NCBI GenBank assembly: GCA_007644065.1
Contig: VJWN01000009.1
Span: 1,054,001 to 1,118,000, forward strand
Direction: 5' to 3'
DNA length: 64,000 nucleotides
Source of the DNA: Margaritispora aquatica
Taxonomy: Eukaryota; Ascomycota; Leotiomycetes; Helotiales; Discinellaceae
How positions within the stretch are numbered: position 1 is the first letter of the stretch; each line of letters opens with the position of its first letter. Position numbers and translations under genes: made by a program. Below are positions 10,664-22,528 of this stretch, piece by piece. Below the pieces are notes generated by a model. It searched no databases and was not told the origin of the DNA. It saw only the letters and a program-made list of their open reading frames with translations.

Positions 10664-10893
10664 GTGATGCCAGATTACGAATGTGTATATTACAGCATTG
10701 CAAGGCGACTGGGAATTATCATGTACTATCAGCAAGATTTTGAGACTGATTTGGTGTTATAAGGCTCGAAGGCTCTGTGTTGTTACTAGGAATTTTATGG
10801 GATGAGCGATCTAATCCCTCGGATGCACCGTGAACGCCATTGTGCAGCCCGCTCGCTCCTATGGAAACAAAAAACCAAACCCGATGGAATCCC

Positions 10894-12710
10894 CTAGTCC
10901 GTCTCCATTTTATCTGAGGCCAATCCTCTCTTAGCTTTGACGTATGCTACGAAGTCATCGATAACACCTGGCCAAGCGCCTTCTTCGCTGTAAAAAGTTA
11001 AGTCTTCATCCTGAAGAGCCTTCAAGAAGAACTCAAGAGTCTGATTCCACATGTCCTTGTTGACGCTTTTGGTCCACTTCGCCTGCAAGAACTCTATCCA
11101 CAGAGCCTTCCAATCGTATGACTTTGTGACTAGTTGCTTGCCGGGAGGAGCAAAGAGCATTACCCAAAAGGTAATTGCATCGTCTAGAGTGATTGCCTTG
11201 ACTGATCGTTCCTTTGCACACACAAATGTGTGTCTATACACTCGCTTGAAGAGGACATTATCCGAGCTCAGTTGCTTTACTTGAGTGGCGATGTATGCCT
11301 TTTGTTTTGCAAGTGTATCGGCACTTAAACACATAAGCCGAATACTGGTCTATACAATTGATTTTGACTTACCCAGTAGCCTTCCACCCATTGATAAATG
11401 CTTCCTTGGACATGTCACTGACTGCTGGAGCTTGAACCAATTCCAGGACGAGAAAGAGTTCGGCGTTCTCCAAATTCACATCCAGATCACTGAGGTACTT
11501 CATTGTGCCGTCAACACTCGTCATATTCTCGTCATCTGTCGATACTGTATGTACATGTTAGCGGACCATAGTTCTTTAGAGCACACACTTTGCTAATTAC
11601 TTACCCCGGTACTTTTCGAAAAGGCTACCCAGGGTTTCAGAGTCCCTTCCTCCTCCACTGCCAGCTCCATTTGACGCGAAAAAACTAGTGGTTTTCTGAT
11701 TAGCAAATTGCCTTTTGACAGACGATGGTGTTTCTATGGATATATAAGGCATTTCTTGAGCTGGTTCCAATTTAACGAATCGCGCTTTATTGAATATATC
11801 AACGTGCTCTCTGGAGTTTTCTGTATCACCGAGCAGAGCTACCTGGAGTGGGAGATGTGATGACTGGGATCTGATCTTGCTGCCCTGTTCGCCCTGCTGA
11901 AGGACGAGAAGCGGTAGAGACAGGCGTGTTGCATCTTTGGCAGCCAGCGCTCGAGCAAGAGCTGGAGGAAGGGGTTGACGACCTCTAGCCGAGACTTCCA
12001 ATATATTCTTTGGTAGACCAGCGGAATGAAGAGAATCCAACAAAGATCTTTCATGTTGGTTAAGAGTCCTTCGTGGCGAAGTCTGAGGCTGAGCTTGTAA
12101 GAGACTTGCAGAAGCTTTGACTCGAAATTCCCCGTCTGGTACATCGATCCCATTGTTCTTCCCTTTCTTAATCACTTCCCTTGGGATTGTAGGGTCGTCA
12201 ACTCCAACCGGTTTCCCAGTAGAATCCTTAGCCATTAATCCATCTGCTATAACACCGAACTTTGGAGGTCCGTAGATTGCCTCGTAGAAACCTTTTCGTT
12301 TGCGATTTGGGCCCAATGATTCTCTCCACCCATTAGTCTTGTGCTGCTCGATGGCAGTTCGTTTCGAGTCGCGGGAGGTCATGCCTGCGGTATCGATGTG
12401 GGTTGTCCGTGTTGGGGGTATGAATGCCATATAATCGATGCAATAATTTCCGTTGTCTCGGCGGGTGTTCGTATGTTCCAAAAACCGATAGCGACGACTG
12501 AGAATGAAAGATAATGTCTTACCTATCCGCAGCTTGGTCGACTTTCCAGTTTGAAGCCTTGAGAAGCTATCGAGGGAAGTAGCAGTCAGCGGGGTTGCGA
12601 TTTCCAGGTCAAATACGTCAGGCACTCACCTTTGAACCAGTCTTTTCAGAGACGCCTGTTATGGCCATGAACTGATTGAGAAGCGTCTTCTGGGTCCCCT
12701 TGGTCGACAT
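10894..12710 (-). CDS. DCN1: Dcn1, cullin neddylation (PONY/DCUN1 domain) protein
   Basis: Scaffold-type E3 that promotes Nedd8/Rub1 transfer to cullins. Five exons: 12710..12630, 12566..12523, 11684..11605, 11544..11373 and 11323..10894. All phases agree, giving 268 residues, close to the yeast length. The N-terminus MSTKGTQKTLLNQFMAITG... through LLKASNWKVDQAADSFF is the UBA-like domain. The rest is the potentiating-neddylation domain, with YLSDLDVNLENAELFLVLEL, DAITFWVMLF, WIEFLQ, DMWNQTLEFF and EEGAWPGVIDDFVAY. Intron 2 is unusually long (838 nt) and contains a large open frame, listed separately. Convergent with bS6m, 230 bases apart. Confidence 0.94.
11685..12430 (-). other. nested open reading frame inside DCN1 intron 2, in frame with DCN1 exon 3
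   Basis: From an ATG at 12430 the frame stays open for about 249 codons to the end of intron 2 and continues in the correct frame into DCN1 exon 3 (SFFASNG...). The whole stop-free run is 12625-11597, about 340 codons. If intron 3 were retained, it would end GKYRGK-like at a TAA just after the exon-3 donor. The encoded segment is basic and Pro/Ser/Leu-rich, with protein-like stretches (KFGVIADGLMAKDSTGKPVG, SARGRQPLPPALARALAAK) and no domain I recognise. The frame of exon 2 stops at once if the intron is retained (GAT AGG TAA), so only an alternative transcription start or a separate nested gene could use it. It may also be a coding-like accident. Confidence 0.5.
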
Positions 12711-13175
12711 CGTAAGTTTCCCTGCCACTGCAGGTCGGGGATCTGTATGTGGTGTTGAGGTTTATTGATTGAAAGAGGTGGGGTAACAGAAAGATGCTGC
12801 TGAAGTGGTCGCGTTCCAAAGATAACGCAAGGCTGTTACTTCACAATCATAAGCGAAAACCACTAGTGCCTCCTGCTCATGAATAGGGGCTTTAGAAGGG
12901 AGAACCTTCGTCAATTACACTATCGGTGCTTGGCAATATCAAGGAGAAGGCAGCCAAAACAACTTCATTCACTACTTCTTTCCACTACATCAAAACCATT
13001 AAGTTGACTCCCTAGTCTTTCCCTCTCGACTTCTATATATACCTATACAAGCGCTAATCAACAACACAAGAAGACAATACCTCCAGAACTCAATGCTGCC
13101 ATGCTATGTAAAACGGCTTTAGTATCGTAGATGCAACGAACAGCAAGCGCCCTCCGTCATGCAAAATGACAACGA
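12711..13175. other. intergenic: DCN1 promoter and MVP1 3' flank
   Basis: 465 bases. No ORF, repeat or RNA gene is visible. It carries the DCN1 upstream region and the MVP1 downstream sequence, with a CT-rich segment near 13015-13040. Confidence 0.6.
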
Positions 13176-15565
13176 TCAATCTCCCAGTGGCATACTCTCA
13201 AGCTCCTCATGGAGCTGCCTCCAATTGTCAGCTTGCAGTTCAGCATACTTGACGCGTTCCTGTGCCCAATCCTGATTCCACCTGCTGACATGATATTGTG
13301 ACGCTTGGAAGTAAATTAATTCGTCTCGGATGCACTCTTTTACAAAAACACCTCGGGCGTGTTGTGACACTATCGACTCCTTGTCCTAGAAACCTTTAGC
13401 ATCATCAATAGTAGATATTCCATTCTCATCCCACTCACCTTTATTATAGCCTCGGTGACTTTTTCAATCTCACCGGGCTTAACCAGGCCTTCAGGTCTAG
13501 CTCGGATGCTAATCAACTTGTTTTCATTGTTTGAAATTCTCCTTTCAAGATAAGGGATGTTGTCTTTGTCATAACGGTCCTTTCGATCAAACATATCCCG
13601 CATGCTCACCAGCGCGTCACGTTGACGCTTCAGGTCCTCTAGGACACCTTGATCCCATGCCTTGGCTTCATCCTCGAGAAGACTCTGGCTATTAGAAAGA
13701 TGCTTTGCAGAAGCCTGCAAACCCTCGTTAAGCAGAGGAACATCGTTAATGTCGGTTGAGTAGGTATCCGCGGATGCGTCAGTCAAAGATTGGAGGGTGA
13801 GTGCTAAGCGAAGCTGGTCGGCTGCGAGACCCTCATTACGTTTAGAAAGTCGATCCATGACATTACATAAATTGATGTACAGATCTGCAGACCTACGAAT
13901 ACCGGCTCGAGTACGGTCAAAAAGCTCGTTGAGGGTCGTAGGTAGTGAGTCTTCTAGACCACCTGGTAATGTCCTCCCTACAAACTCATCTTGAACGGAG
14001 ATCGTGGCTTGTTTGCGCCAAACAGCCAATTCCTGATGCTAATTAGCTTGAGTTTAGCCTACATGCACATCTTTGCGTAGAAAACGACTTACCGTTGGTA
14101 CTGTCAAAAACATGATGACCAACTGCTCTTGGTTCAATACAGGATGTCGAACGAGCGCATTTGAGAAACGAGCTAATCCTCGTCGACGCTTCTCTATAAA
14201 TGTACTGTCGGCTGCCAAATGACTCCCGTTAACTATACCCTTTTAGCTGTATCCAGCAATTACGAGGTAAAGAACCACTCACCTCCAACTCTCTTGGGTG
14301 GTAATAACGGCAGCTGGCGAAATGGAAACCGCTTTTGCAGGCAGTCCAAAAGCCAAACAAAATCGCTGTACCGCCTGACGACTTTACTCCCTCTCCGGGC
14401 GCTAGCAACATGATAATTATGATGTTGGAACATAAATACGCCTTCCTTTTCTGGTAGAAGTGTAACAATGATTTTCTCCTCCACGCCTCCAACAGAAACA
14501 CGACCTCCGCCAAACGCTCGGCTTGGAGTTTCTAGTGGAGGCTGCCCGTCATTACCACCTCCAGGGCCACCGAAACCTTCTCCTCCGATAGGGTTATCAA
14601 CAGGTTGTCTGAAGGGTGTTTCCCCTTGTCCACCATATGTGCCCCAGCCACCTGTAGTAGGCGCAGATGATATTTCAGGAATACGTTGATTCGGTGTGCC
14701 ATTTGATCCTGAAGATGTTGTGGTGAAATTGCTGGTGGTTCTCACAGGTCCTTGTGGAATAACAGCAGCTTCTCTTGTAGCGCCATTAGTCTTTGGTGGA
14801 CTTGAAATATGGCTATGACCTCGGTGCAAATCTGGACTCCCCCATGGATCTGCTTCTGGAAAGTCGATTGTATCCTTCTTCATTGCGCGCGGTCTCTGAG
14901 CTGAGTAGGTAACTGGGGCAGGTGGAGGCGTCATTGGTCGCTGTGCCGGTTGAGCTGCTAGGTCAGCAACACCATTGAATGCTGTTGGCAAAGTTGGAGA
15001 GAGACTGGGCAGATGCGGTTGCGGTAGATCTAACAATGTTAGCTTAAGACAAGCAAATCTCTCCCGCGAAAAAGCACTGACTCCTTCGTCTTTCATCAAC
15101 GCTGTCTAGCGTGATATCTTCATGCTCCTGGGCGAGCCCGATCAATGCCAACAGCACATTAAACTCATTCCTTCCAAGATCAGATAGTTGGCCAGCAGGG
15201 CTGACAAGATTGACGATCCGGCTCTGATCATCAGCTCCAAGCTTGCTAGCACTGAGAACCTTGGTCACCCCAGCTGCAGTAACCTTCCCTGCAGCCCCAT
15301 CTTCGTTGATTATATGGTCGAAGAGATCAATGTAGCTATCGGGGACATCGGACGCTGGAAGCAGACTCCTAATCAGTTCACTTCGCTGTGCTTTCTTCGG
15401 CGTAGGTAAACCCCAAGGCGAGGATCCAGGAGCGTTATCATCGTCGAATAAGGAAGACTTGGAGCCAGGCGCCGAAATTGGCTCGTCATCGAAAAGAGAG
15501 AGGCGGGACTTTGAAGCTGCTGCTGCTGCCGGCGACTCATCTGGTGGTGTTCCAAACAACGACAT
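13176..15565 (-). CDS. MVP1: sorting nexin Mvp1 (PX-BAR protein)
   Basis: Endosomal sorting nexin required for vacuolar protein sorting and endosome recycling. Five exons, 15565..15082, 15029..14283, 14232..14093, 14032..13439 and 13385..13176, all in correct phase, give 724 residues. The N-terminus has Asp/Ser-rich SLFDDE repeats and an EF-hand-like helical module (residues 60-160, VPDSYIDLFDHI...). A long disordered Pro/Gly/Ser linker follows. The PX domain starts near residue 360 (KIIVTLLPEKEG, RRYSDFVWLLDCL, FPFRQLPLLPPKR) and binds PI3P in this family. The C-terminal 330 residues are an alpha-helical BAR-type region. Intron 1 uses a GTCAGT donor. The junction ERRRNLPQ is the conserved link in orthologues as I recall them. 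Confidence 0.93.
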
Positions 15566-16129
15566 GGTGAAGTAGCTTGTGTCCAGAGATTTCCGTGCAA
15601 TTGATGACTAGAAATAATACCTATGGACAGACTTCGTAGGGTTCATGCGATTGTAACAGAAACGCTGTGAAGCGCATCGAGTGGTTGTTGGAGCAAGTTG
15701 AAGCTTGAGCTCTGCAGCGATGATAGGCCGGGATGAGCACCTAGCGTTGCATGGCATCCGCGCCCGTTACTGACCCAAAACATCCCTGGAGCTTCTTGTC
15801 TGTGTGAAGCACTTCATCACAACGGCTGGCGCATGGCATGGACCCGGGCGTGTGGCTGCTTGGTGCGGTTATTATGTGTTCACAGTACAATAATAAATTT
15901 AAAGTATTCAAATTCAGACTTTGACGTGGTTTCTAATACATTCCTCATGCTTTGATGGCTCGAGTTCTGCAATAGCGCAACTCAAAACACAGTCCAGAAC
16001 ATCGACATCTTGATGGATCTATTTTCCACGTTGCAGTGCACTGAGTCCTCAAATCTCACTCTATTGTAACATGTAATCTACAGTAACTCGGGACAAGCTA
16101 TTATACATCTCAGACCGTACAATGGTCTC
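15566..16129. other. intergenic: MVP1 promoter and uL15m 3' flank
   Basis: 564 bases between same-strand genes. An A/T-rich block lies at 15880-15910. No ORF or repeat worth calling was found. Confidence 0.6.
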
Positions 16130-17084
16130 CTACCACAGCCTGTTATCCTTCGCAGCTGATGCGCTATCGTCCTTCTTGGTCTTTCGGCGTGTCCTTGCAC
16201 CAGGTGTCTTAAAGAACAAACTTGGGCCTTGTCCTTCCTCCACAAGGTGACTTAGATATCCTCGATGTGCCTGATCTCGATAGTACTCTAGGTCTTTCCT
16301 GCTAGTAGGATCTGGAAGACGATATGCAAATGGTTGAAACTGGGATGGCATCGCAGCCACTTCGCTAAGAATTGGAGATGAAGATTCGTCGCCTGGAGGC
16401 GTCATGGCAAGAGGGACAAAGCTTGAATCGGATTCTCCACGCAAGAGTCGTCTGATGGAGTGCTTCGTGTAGTATCTTGTAGTCACTGTGCCTCCTGCTG
16501 CCTCAATCGCTTCTATGGCCGTTGCTGATGCTCGAGAGACCAATATGTTGATTGGGGTCTTCAGATCTTCCTTTCCCCTTGCCAGAAGCTTGACACCATC
16601 CTTGATACCGTGCAAGCACCTAGATTCGACCAGCTCCTTCAATGTGATAGGTTTCGTGGGATCCAGCCGACCTTGATCTATCCAAGACTGTATCCTGTTA
16701 AGATTGATGGGAGACATCTCAACAGAGAATCTGCAGAGGCCGTTAGTAAACGTACTTGACATAAATTCATGCTACTGACAAATTCTCGAAACCTCTTTCA
16801 CCCTTCACAATATAGTCCGGTGTCTGACCACCTTGGAACTTTGCTGGCACCTTGCCATGAGCTTTTTGACCCTTACTACCACGGCCAGCTGTTCTGCCTT
16901 TTCCTGATGATGGACCTCGTCCAACTCTGTTCCGTTTGTTGTAGGCTCCTGGATTATCAGCCAAAGCTGAAAGAATCGATGCATTTCGAGCCTGGAGAAA
17001 TGGCGACAGGAAGGATATCAGAGGCGATACAGAAGTAGGCAGTGCTCTACATGATGGCACGAGGGATGGTAGTCGTGGTGGCAT
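16130..17084 (-). CDS. MRPL10: mitochondrial large-subunit ribosomal protein uL15m (Mrpl10)
   Basis: Mitoribosomal 54S protein of the uL15 family. Exons 17084..16780 and 16730..16130 join in phase 2 through a GTCAGT donor and a CAG acceptor, giving 301 residues. The start [16 protein letters not shown] is Arg/Ser-rich and lacks acids, consistent with a mitochondrial presequence cleaved before the mature domain. The uL15 signature follows: [26 protein letters not shown], and [22 protein letters not shown]. The second exon carries the beta domain ([20 protein letters not shown]) and a fungal C-terminal extension ending with a basic tail (RTRRKTKKD). Divergent from the GT90 gene. Confidence 0.94.
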
Positions 17085-17831
17085 GGCGAGAGAATCAATT
17101 GAGCTTTCGCTCGCTGGTACAATTTTCTGTCAAGTGTCGTTGATACTTTTGTCCCGTCGTGATCTGTGATCCGTGATCTAGGTCACACGAAAAGCGGGCT
17201 TGGGGGGCCACAGCGTCCAATCACTAAGAAATAAGAGCTGAATTCAGGGATCAACAAGGCTGGAGCTGGAAGAAGGGGACGTGAAGTTCCAATTGTCAGG
17301 CAAGCCACTGGGGTCTCAGCAGGAAAACGGATGACGAAGCTATAAGGTAAGGTTAGAAGTACCTAAGTTCTAGTATTTTCATTCTCTCTACCCATTCGAT
17401 CCTCAACATCATCCAGTATGGAGAAGAAGAGGGAATCACTCTCCAAATGTCTAATGAGCGGTGTTGGATTCCTCACGCCTCTTCCTTTTGGTGTCGGTCT
17501 TGGCTCACACGCATGCAAATTTGGTTAGACTACTCTGGGCTTTTGCCTTTTTCCAGTCTCCCCAGTCTCCCTTCTTGAGAAATGAGGGAGGTAAGGTAGG
17601 GAGGGTGCTTGCTTATCCGTACCTCTTTGGAGCATCTCCACTGCTGTCCACATTCTTGCGCGTCCAGTCCTCGCTGTCGATCCATAGCAATTATCTCTAT
17701 CCAAACTCGAACCTCAAGGTATTCATCATCTACCTCTGGTCGTGGTCGCCTCTTCCTAAGCATGCCTTGCAATCTCTCAATTTCGACCTTCCTCTCTGCT
17801 GCTTGATCCCATCTTCGGTGGCGCATCGATT
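17085..17831. promoter_or_regulatory. divergent intergenic region uL15m / GT90
   Basis: 747 bases between the two start codons carry both promoters. The half next to the GT90 gene is pyrimidine-rich (17465-17830), with several short TCTC and TTCC runs. Plus-strand ORFs 17461-17907 and 17609-17806 overlap the GT90 start in other frames and are treated as chance. Confidence 0.55.
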
Positions 17832-19923
17832 ATGGACCTCTTTGATCGAGGAAAGAGAAGACTCTTTGTCTTTCTGGCCGCAATTGTCGCTATTGTGCTC
17901 TTTGTAAACTTGTCCCTGCTATCAGGATCAGATGTGCGATCAAAACTCAAGAGCATTCCAATATCAATACCCATACCAGGCAAAATAGAAGACGGCCAGC
18001 TGGTTAAACCAGACCCAGATGCAAGTCCAATAATCAAGCCCTTGACTCTATACCACGCACTCCCTAATACTGCTCACAGCTTCCCAAGTTAACTTCGTGG
18101 CACCAAGATAATGAAAACTTTGAGGACCATGCTATCATCGACGATGATCACCCTATCGTGGGACTCATGCGCCAGGCCGACATAGCTTGGAACGAGTATG
18201 AAGATGCCCGTTCCATGACCTTCAAGGAGACTGTGGCCAAGTATAGGAGAAAGTATGGACGCCACCCTCCACCTGGGTTCCGCGACTGGTACAAGTTTGC
18301 CCGGGATCGAAACGTTCACAATATCGACGATTTTGAGCAAATTATGGACGACCTTCGACCATTTTGGGCAATGGAGCCTGCTTTGATGCGTTCATATGGT
18401 GCTCGCCTTTCAGCCGATCCAAAGAATGGAATTTCTGGACTTCATATCCGAAGACATCAGGTTTGGAAACTTACAAATGAGAATTGGCGTGTCAATACTA
18501 TGGCTGAAATGTTGAAACCTTTTATCAAATTCTTACCAGACATGGACATTGCCATGAACCTCCTGGATCAGCCAAGAGTAGTGGTACCATGGGATAGAAT
18601 GCAAGAACTCCTTGCGGTCGAGGAATCAACGAGACAAATTTATCCTGACGCGATATCCGAGTGGACCAAAGATGTAAAGGACCTTCTGAAAGAGAACGAC
18701 ACGGAACCTCTAATAGGAGATCCCAAGTTTTTTGCAGCTCCTATGAAACAGTACATGTTAATTGCTAAAGAGGGTTGCCCGCCTGATTCCCCTGCTAGAG
18801 GAAATGTTCCTGCCATGAAAGCAGCTGAAGCTTTGTACAAAGATCCTCAGGGTGGCTTTGTGAACAACTTTAACCGGTCCTCTGATTTGTGTACAATTGG
18901 CCCGGAGGTGGAAGATAAACATGGATTCTTGTTCGCCCCAAGCAGTATTACTGCCAGTAAAGAACTACTTCCCATATTTGGAGAGTGCAAAGTTAATGTC
19001 AACTCTGATATCCTGTTCCCTGCGAATATGTATTACAAAAACGACCATCGCTATGAGTACGATCCTACCTACGATTACGACTGGGATGACAAGTCGGATA
19101 GCATAATATGGCGAGGGGTGACGTCTGGAGGGACCAATACTGCCGAGAACTGGAGAAAAATGCACCGGCAACGGCTTGTCCTCTTCACTAATGGGACTGA
19201 AATGACTGGCAAGGAAGTAAAAATCATGGTTCCAGATCCGAACCACAAAGGTTCGTATATCAACTATGAACACTTTGATCCGAGCAAGTATGCAGCCGAG
19301 CACAGCGACGTTGGATTTACCCAGTCTTTTGCTTGTGTCCCAGACTGCAGCTTCTACGACGATGTATGGACTTACAAGAACATGACCACCCTGAGTGAGC
19401 AGTTCATGGCTAAATATGTAGTCGATGTGGATGGGCATTCTTTCTCAGGCAGGTGGCATGCATTCCTAAAAAGCAAGAGTCTGGGCATCAAGAGTACCAT
19501 CTTCAGAGAGTGGCATGACTCCAGGCTGTTCGCATGGAGACACTTTGTACCAATGGACAACAGATACGACGACTTGTATGCTATTTTGACATATTTTACG
19601 GGTGTGGGAACTGCTAATGGCAAATCTGGTGATGCTTATGTGCCTCGTCATGACTTCGAGGCTCGTAAGCTTGGACGACAGGGACGCGAGTGGGCGGCGA
19701 AGGTTTTGCGAAAGGAGGATATTGAGGTATGCCATTTGTTCCAATGCCACCTACTGAATGTGCTAATTCATATACACAGATTTACTTCTTTCGCCTTATG
19801 ATCGAGTATGCACGCTTGATCGATGACAATCGAGACAGGATTGGCTACTCTGGAGATGGCAGCGAGCTTGACAAGTATGATGCAAAGCACCCACTTACTG
19901 GTAGCAATGGGGCCCATAATTAA
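17832..19923 (+). CDS. CAP10-like glycosyltransferase, GT90 family, type II membrane protein
   Basis: Family of Golgi or ER xylosyl- or glucosyltransferase-like enzymes related to Cryptococcus Cap10. The protein starts MDLFDRGKRR with one membrane anchor (LFVFLAAIVAIVLFVNLSLL, residues 11-30), so the catalytic part is lumenal. Catalytic-domain marks are HPIVGLMRQAD near the start of exon 2, DSIIWRGVTSGG, HRQRLVLFTNG, a Cys-paired FACVPDCSF and the conserved FSGRWHAFLKSKSLGIKSTIFREWHDSRLFAWRHFVPMD. Exon 3 (19780..19923) joins 19726 through GTATGC and CAG. Intron 1 is less sure: the acceptor at 18079 (CTAATAC branch, CACAG) and phase are good, but the donor is probably the weak GTTAAA at 18003. 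Predicted length is about 653 residues. The donor sugar and acceptor are unknown. Confidence 0.9.
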
Positions 19924-20874
19924 TGATTTGGATGTGGAATGGGTATGGGTGGTTCTAGGGTGTATGGGGGCTTCATGCATGATATGAGACATGAGAAGAG
20001 ATGGAAATGAGCTGTATACCATTGTGAGCGCGGCGTTGGGGGTGACGTATATATTAATGCACTGGGGGTATTCTGGGGGGTGTATCATAGGGAGATAATT
20101 ATTAATTTATCTATAAAGACATGAACCTAACTCTCTTCTGCTCAACTTTTTCGGTGTTCTAAAAATCTAGGGCATATTTCTCTAACGACAGTGTGCTCAC
20201 TTGTTAGTATGCAGTGAAGAAAGCCCATCGTCACATACAATCCTAGACCCATCATCATGTCTGTCTTGTTTACCTATCGCTCAAAATTATGCATTACTCG
20301 ATCTCAACCCATGCGACATCTTCAAGTGTATCGGGTTCAAGGTACTTCCAATTCAGAACAATCCAAAGCGGAGGTAAACTCACTCATTTCATTTGATACT
20401 GTGACAACGAATAAAACTCTGCATGGGTGCGACTTTCGTGTTGCTGATAAGTAACCCAGTTCGCCTAGTCGCTTCACCTAAGCAGGACAACACCCTTATG
20501 TCAATTTTAATTTCAGATTGGAAGAGACACAAGGCATTCTGTATTAAGCCGCCAACTGCTTAGATATTCTCGAGAGACTCACTAGGTCTTTCAAGCTGGC
20601 TTAATAGACATGTTGTCCTGATAGGGATTTGTTGCCCGCAATAAGGGCCGTAAAGAAACGGCTTACTACCAGCAAAGATGAGGCTCAATAGCGAAGACTA
20701 GTCAACGACGCCACCAGGGGCAAGACAAATTCTCCATTGGTATCTATGATATTACACTAATCCTGCAAAGTGGTTGCCGTTTGAAGCGGCACCACGCTGC
20801 GCAAGGCAACATGAATAAAGATCATATGAGGACCTGTAATCCCAAAATTGAATGTGTTACTTATGATGACATAG
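19924..20874. other. intergenic, 950 bases, no gene seen
   Basis: Lies between the convergent ends of the GT90 gene and an unrecognised minus-strand gene. It is A/T-rich with no splice-supported ORF. The 65-codon plus ORF at 20257-20454 has no support. Confidence 0.55.
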
Positions 20875-22417
20875 TCACGCTTCACACACTGACAAGGCAT
20901 CAAGTCTTTCTGTTGGCCACGCGAAGAAACCAACCTCCATGCGGAGCAAGGATCCTATAGCACATATGACCAACCTCCATCGAACTTGCCCCACGTTTTG
21001 TTCCAGAGCTTGAATGCGAACAAGATACCTTGCACGACGCTATTTAGTTTTCATCGCCAAATACGGATAGGTGAGGAGATAGAAGGAGATATTAGCTTAC
21101 ATTTGCACGAATCTCTTGAACGAGATCTTTATACTCGTCAATGAACCATTCCATCAAGACTGCAAACGCATTTTTATTTGCGAACCCTAGCTTAACGGCT
21201 GATCCATTGACTGTCTCCAACAACAATTCGCCTCGACTAAAGTTGCAGGTTGCCATTTTGTAACTTGTTCGATTTAAGTAGTAAATGGGTTCTTCGAGTG
21301 CATTTTCATTGTCTCCCGGACAGATTTCGATTATTCTGCTTGGTCGATTGACTACTGCCCACCTTCTGATATTAGGAAGTGATTCGATGTGCTTGAAACG
21401 GAAAGGGTTGCACGCTTTCTATGCTCGTAATCGATGGAATCCAGTTGGAAGTGCGTATTCACTGGAATGGATAGAGACTCTGCGGGCAGTATAAGACTTT
21501 CAACACTCTGCTGAGATAGATTCTCTTTCTTTCTAATGTTTTCACTGATTAACTGTGACTTCGTCAAATGCTGTTCATGCTGGCTAGACAGCTCAGCTGG
21601 TGTAGCGATATAGACAGCAAGGGCATTAGTTGTCACCTTAACTTCTTTTCGTATTAGACTTGTAGTTGCAGAAACCAAATCTAAGTTGCGAATTTTGACA
21701 GGGTTACGGCTATTCGCAACCATCTCTTCACTAGTTGCCAATGTGCTAGACTTCATTAGCTTAGAGGGTTGTGTCTCTGCCGTGTTGATTGTGTGTATGG
21801 AATCGTGTTCATCTCGTGGATGCTTCCTGGCAGTTTCAGTTATGCCAATGACAACTAATTGCGTCATTCCTACATCGCTCTGGTACTGGCTGGATATGAC
21901 GGTCTCGAGCATCTCTTATTGCTTTCAACATGCTGAACCTTCAACTTCTCACATCAAGAAACTCTTTCCGCTGAAGTTCAATCCTTTCCTTAGCTCCCAT
22001 TCGAACACTACGAGCATAATTGGCCCACGTTTGCTATTGTTTCTTCTTCAACATAATACTACTCTGAACTGTGTTGCAGAATTGGAGGGCTAAATTTGCA
22101 GCTTTCCTATAGGCAGTTCGTTCTCTCGTCGGGTTTCTTTCCATAAGGCCAAGCGTATGGCGACTTTCGTTTTCAAACAATTCGGTTTCATGTATGTCCT
22201 GACATAGGTTGTTCGTGTCCTCTTGACATCGGTGAGACTTTAGTTCCTCCCAAGATTGCTGAGTATTGCCGTGTGGGTGTATAGGTTGAGAAGGATACGC
22301 TTGAGTCTGCTGGAGATGTTGATTTCCACCAGATTGCATATGCAAAGGATAGCTATGTTGCCCTTGTGCTGTGTGGTGACGAGCTACATCCTGATGTTGA
22401 GAATAACTTGATCCCAT
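20875..22417 (-). CDS. unrecognised multi-exon gene, structure partly unresolved, possibly decaying
   Basis: Not recognised. Several blocks read as real coding sequence on the minus strand. From the ATG at 22417 (MGSSYSQHQ...) comes a Gln/His/Pro-rich segment and then helical KAANLALQFCNTVQSS, reaching an in-frame TAG at 22036-22034. The same frame stays protein-like after it (QTWANYARSVRMG... LQRKEFLD) up to a GTGAGA donor near 21954. A second block is 21912-21352 in another frame. A third is 21365..21101 (RWAVVNRPSRIIEICPGD... FAVLMEWFIDEYKDLVQEIRAN), with acceptor CAG and donor GTAAGC. It splices in phase 0 to 21039..20875. The last two exons are convincing; the middle junction and the TAG are not settled. 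Read-through, a missed intron, or CAG-to-TAG decay are all possible. Confidence 0.5.
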
Positions 22418-22528
22418 CCCGCCTGTGTATTGCGTGTTACTAGTGTTTTGACTGTACAGTTGTATTATTGTGGTTGACAATATAGCAAATACGGCGGATA
22501 TGGCAGATACGTCGCTTGTTGTTTGTTC
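22418..22528. promoter_or_regulatory. short divergent promoter between two unrecognised genes
   Basis: Only 111 bases lie between the proposed starts at 22417 (minus) and 22529 (plus). If both genes are real, they share this A/T-rich segment and their 5' UTRs are very short or overlap. Confidence 0.35.
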
